Both the position numbers and the translations under genes were made by a program. Positions 63,741-64,000 of a DNA stretch of 64,000 nt are shown piece after piece; within the stretch, counting starts at the first letter, position 1, and every line of letters begins with the position of its first letter. The DNA comes from Populus alba (taxonomy: Eukaryota > Streptophyta > Magnoliopsida > Malpighiales > Salicaceae), in NCBI RefSeq assembly GCF_005239225.2, contig NC_133287.1:5747493-5811492 (forward strand). Reading direction: 5' to 3'. The notes beneath the pieces are model-generated. The model was not told the origin of the DNA. It was given only the letters and a program-made list of their open reading frames with translations, and made no database searches.

Positions 63741-64000
63741 TGAGGTGCCTCATTTCTTTTTTTTTTTTTTTTTGATAACCCGAGGTGTCCAGGTCAGCTT
63801 ACGCGCACCACAACTAATTCCCGGGCTCACTGAACATCCTACAAGCCCAGTAGACAGTAAGGCACTGCGAGGGTGAACATACTGGTACTCTTGAGGATCG
63901 AACTCGGGACAATCGCAAGGCAAGCCTTTGCAATTGACCACTGAGCTAGACCCTCAAGTGTGTGAGGTGCCTCATTTCTTTTTTTTTTTTTTTTTTTTGA
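63741..64000. repeat. 222-bp unit starting to repeat at window edge
   Basis: 63963-64000 repeats 63741-63775 from TGAGGTGCC through the T-run and on to GA, after which the window ends. If the next bases are TAACCC, the whole SINE unit is tandemly duplicated. Confidence 0.6.
63757..63962 (-). mobile_element. tRNA-derived SINE, well preserved
   Basis: The minus strand has an A-box TAGCTCAGTGGTC (63936-63948), a B-box GAGTTCGATCC (63895-63905), a body with CTACTGGGCTTGTAGGATGT and GCGCGTAAGCTGACCTGGAC, and an A-tail (17 T on the plus strand). The flanking word TGAGGTGCCTCATTTCTTTT occurs at 63741-63760 and again at 63963-63982. This is either a target duplication or the start of a tandem copy. 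It is the best-preserved SINE in the window. Confidence 0.8.

Noticed and set aside
63750..63941. 63-codon minus-strand frame
   Set aside because: It lies within the SINE, which is transcribed by Pol III and does not code.

Overview
The window looks like nuclear DNA from a flowering tree, most likely Salicaceae (Populus or Salix). It is AT-rich with spliced genes. It carries a plant-specific WRKY factor, a plant RABA GTPase and a chloroplast SDR/CIA30 protein, plus many degraded retroelements, SINEs and MITE-like repeats of kinds I associate with poplar. The genus is inferred from family resemblance; no search was run.

Genes. I support five protein-coding genes: an atypical HLH/ACT-like regulator (5668-6347, +, 3 exons, 156 aa); a group IIe WRKY65/69-like factor (15466-17030, +, 3 exons, 259 aa); a RABA1-type small GTPase (27930-32169, +, 2 exons around a 3.6 kb intron, 218 aa); a 101-aa intronless plant protein of unknown function (39214-39519, +); and an HCF173-like / AT4G18810-like chloroplast protein (49072-56186, -, 16 exons, 598 aa). 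Exon phases close exactly in all the spliced models. The genes are unrelated in function, each has its own promoter region, and nothing suggests they work as a cluster.

Spaces between genes. 1-5.6 kb: AT-rich DNA with a MITE and a SINE. 6.3-15.4 kb: a dead 2.4 kb copia element (10008-12375) and large microsatellites. 17-27.9 kb: repeat-dense, with a TIR MITE (21947-22358) and a 4.4 kb strand-asymmetric block (about 23.0-27.45 kb) built from one degenerate motif in opposite orientations. 32-39 kb: MITEs, a plant-mobile-domain transposon remnant (34.6-35.1 kb), a 340-bp tandem duplication, a 1 kb TIR element and two SINEs. 39.5-49 kb: a gypsy-type transposon ORF remnant, a TRIM-like element, an 85-bp-arm foldback element and an internally deleted LTR element. 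56.4-64 kb: SINEs, MITEs, a four-unit palindromic tandem repeat, a dead copia RNase H region with LTR-like sequence in both orientations, and a 222-bp SINE unit whose repeat runs into the window edge.

I saw no CRISPR array, operon, tRNA or rRNA gene, organellar insertion or new biochemical system. The most interesting material is structural: the opposed A-rich/T-rich block, the miniature LTR elements with recognisable primer-binding sites, and the terminal SINE tandem.
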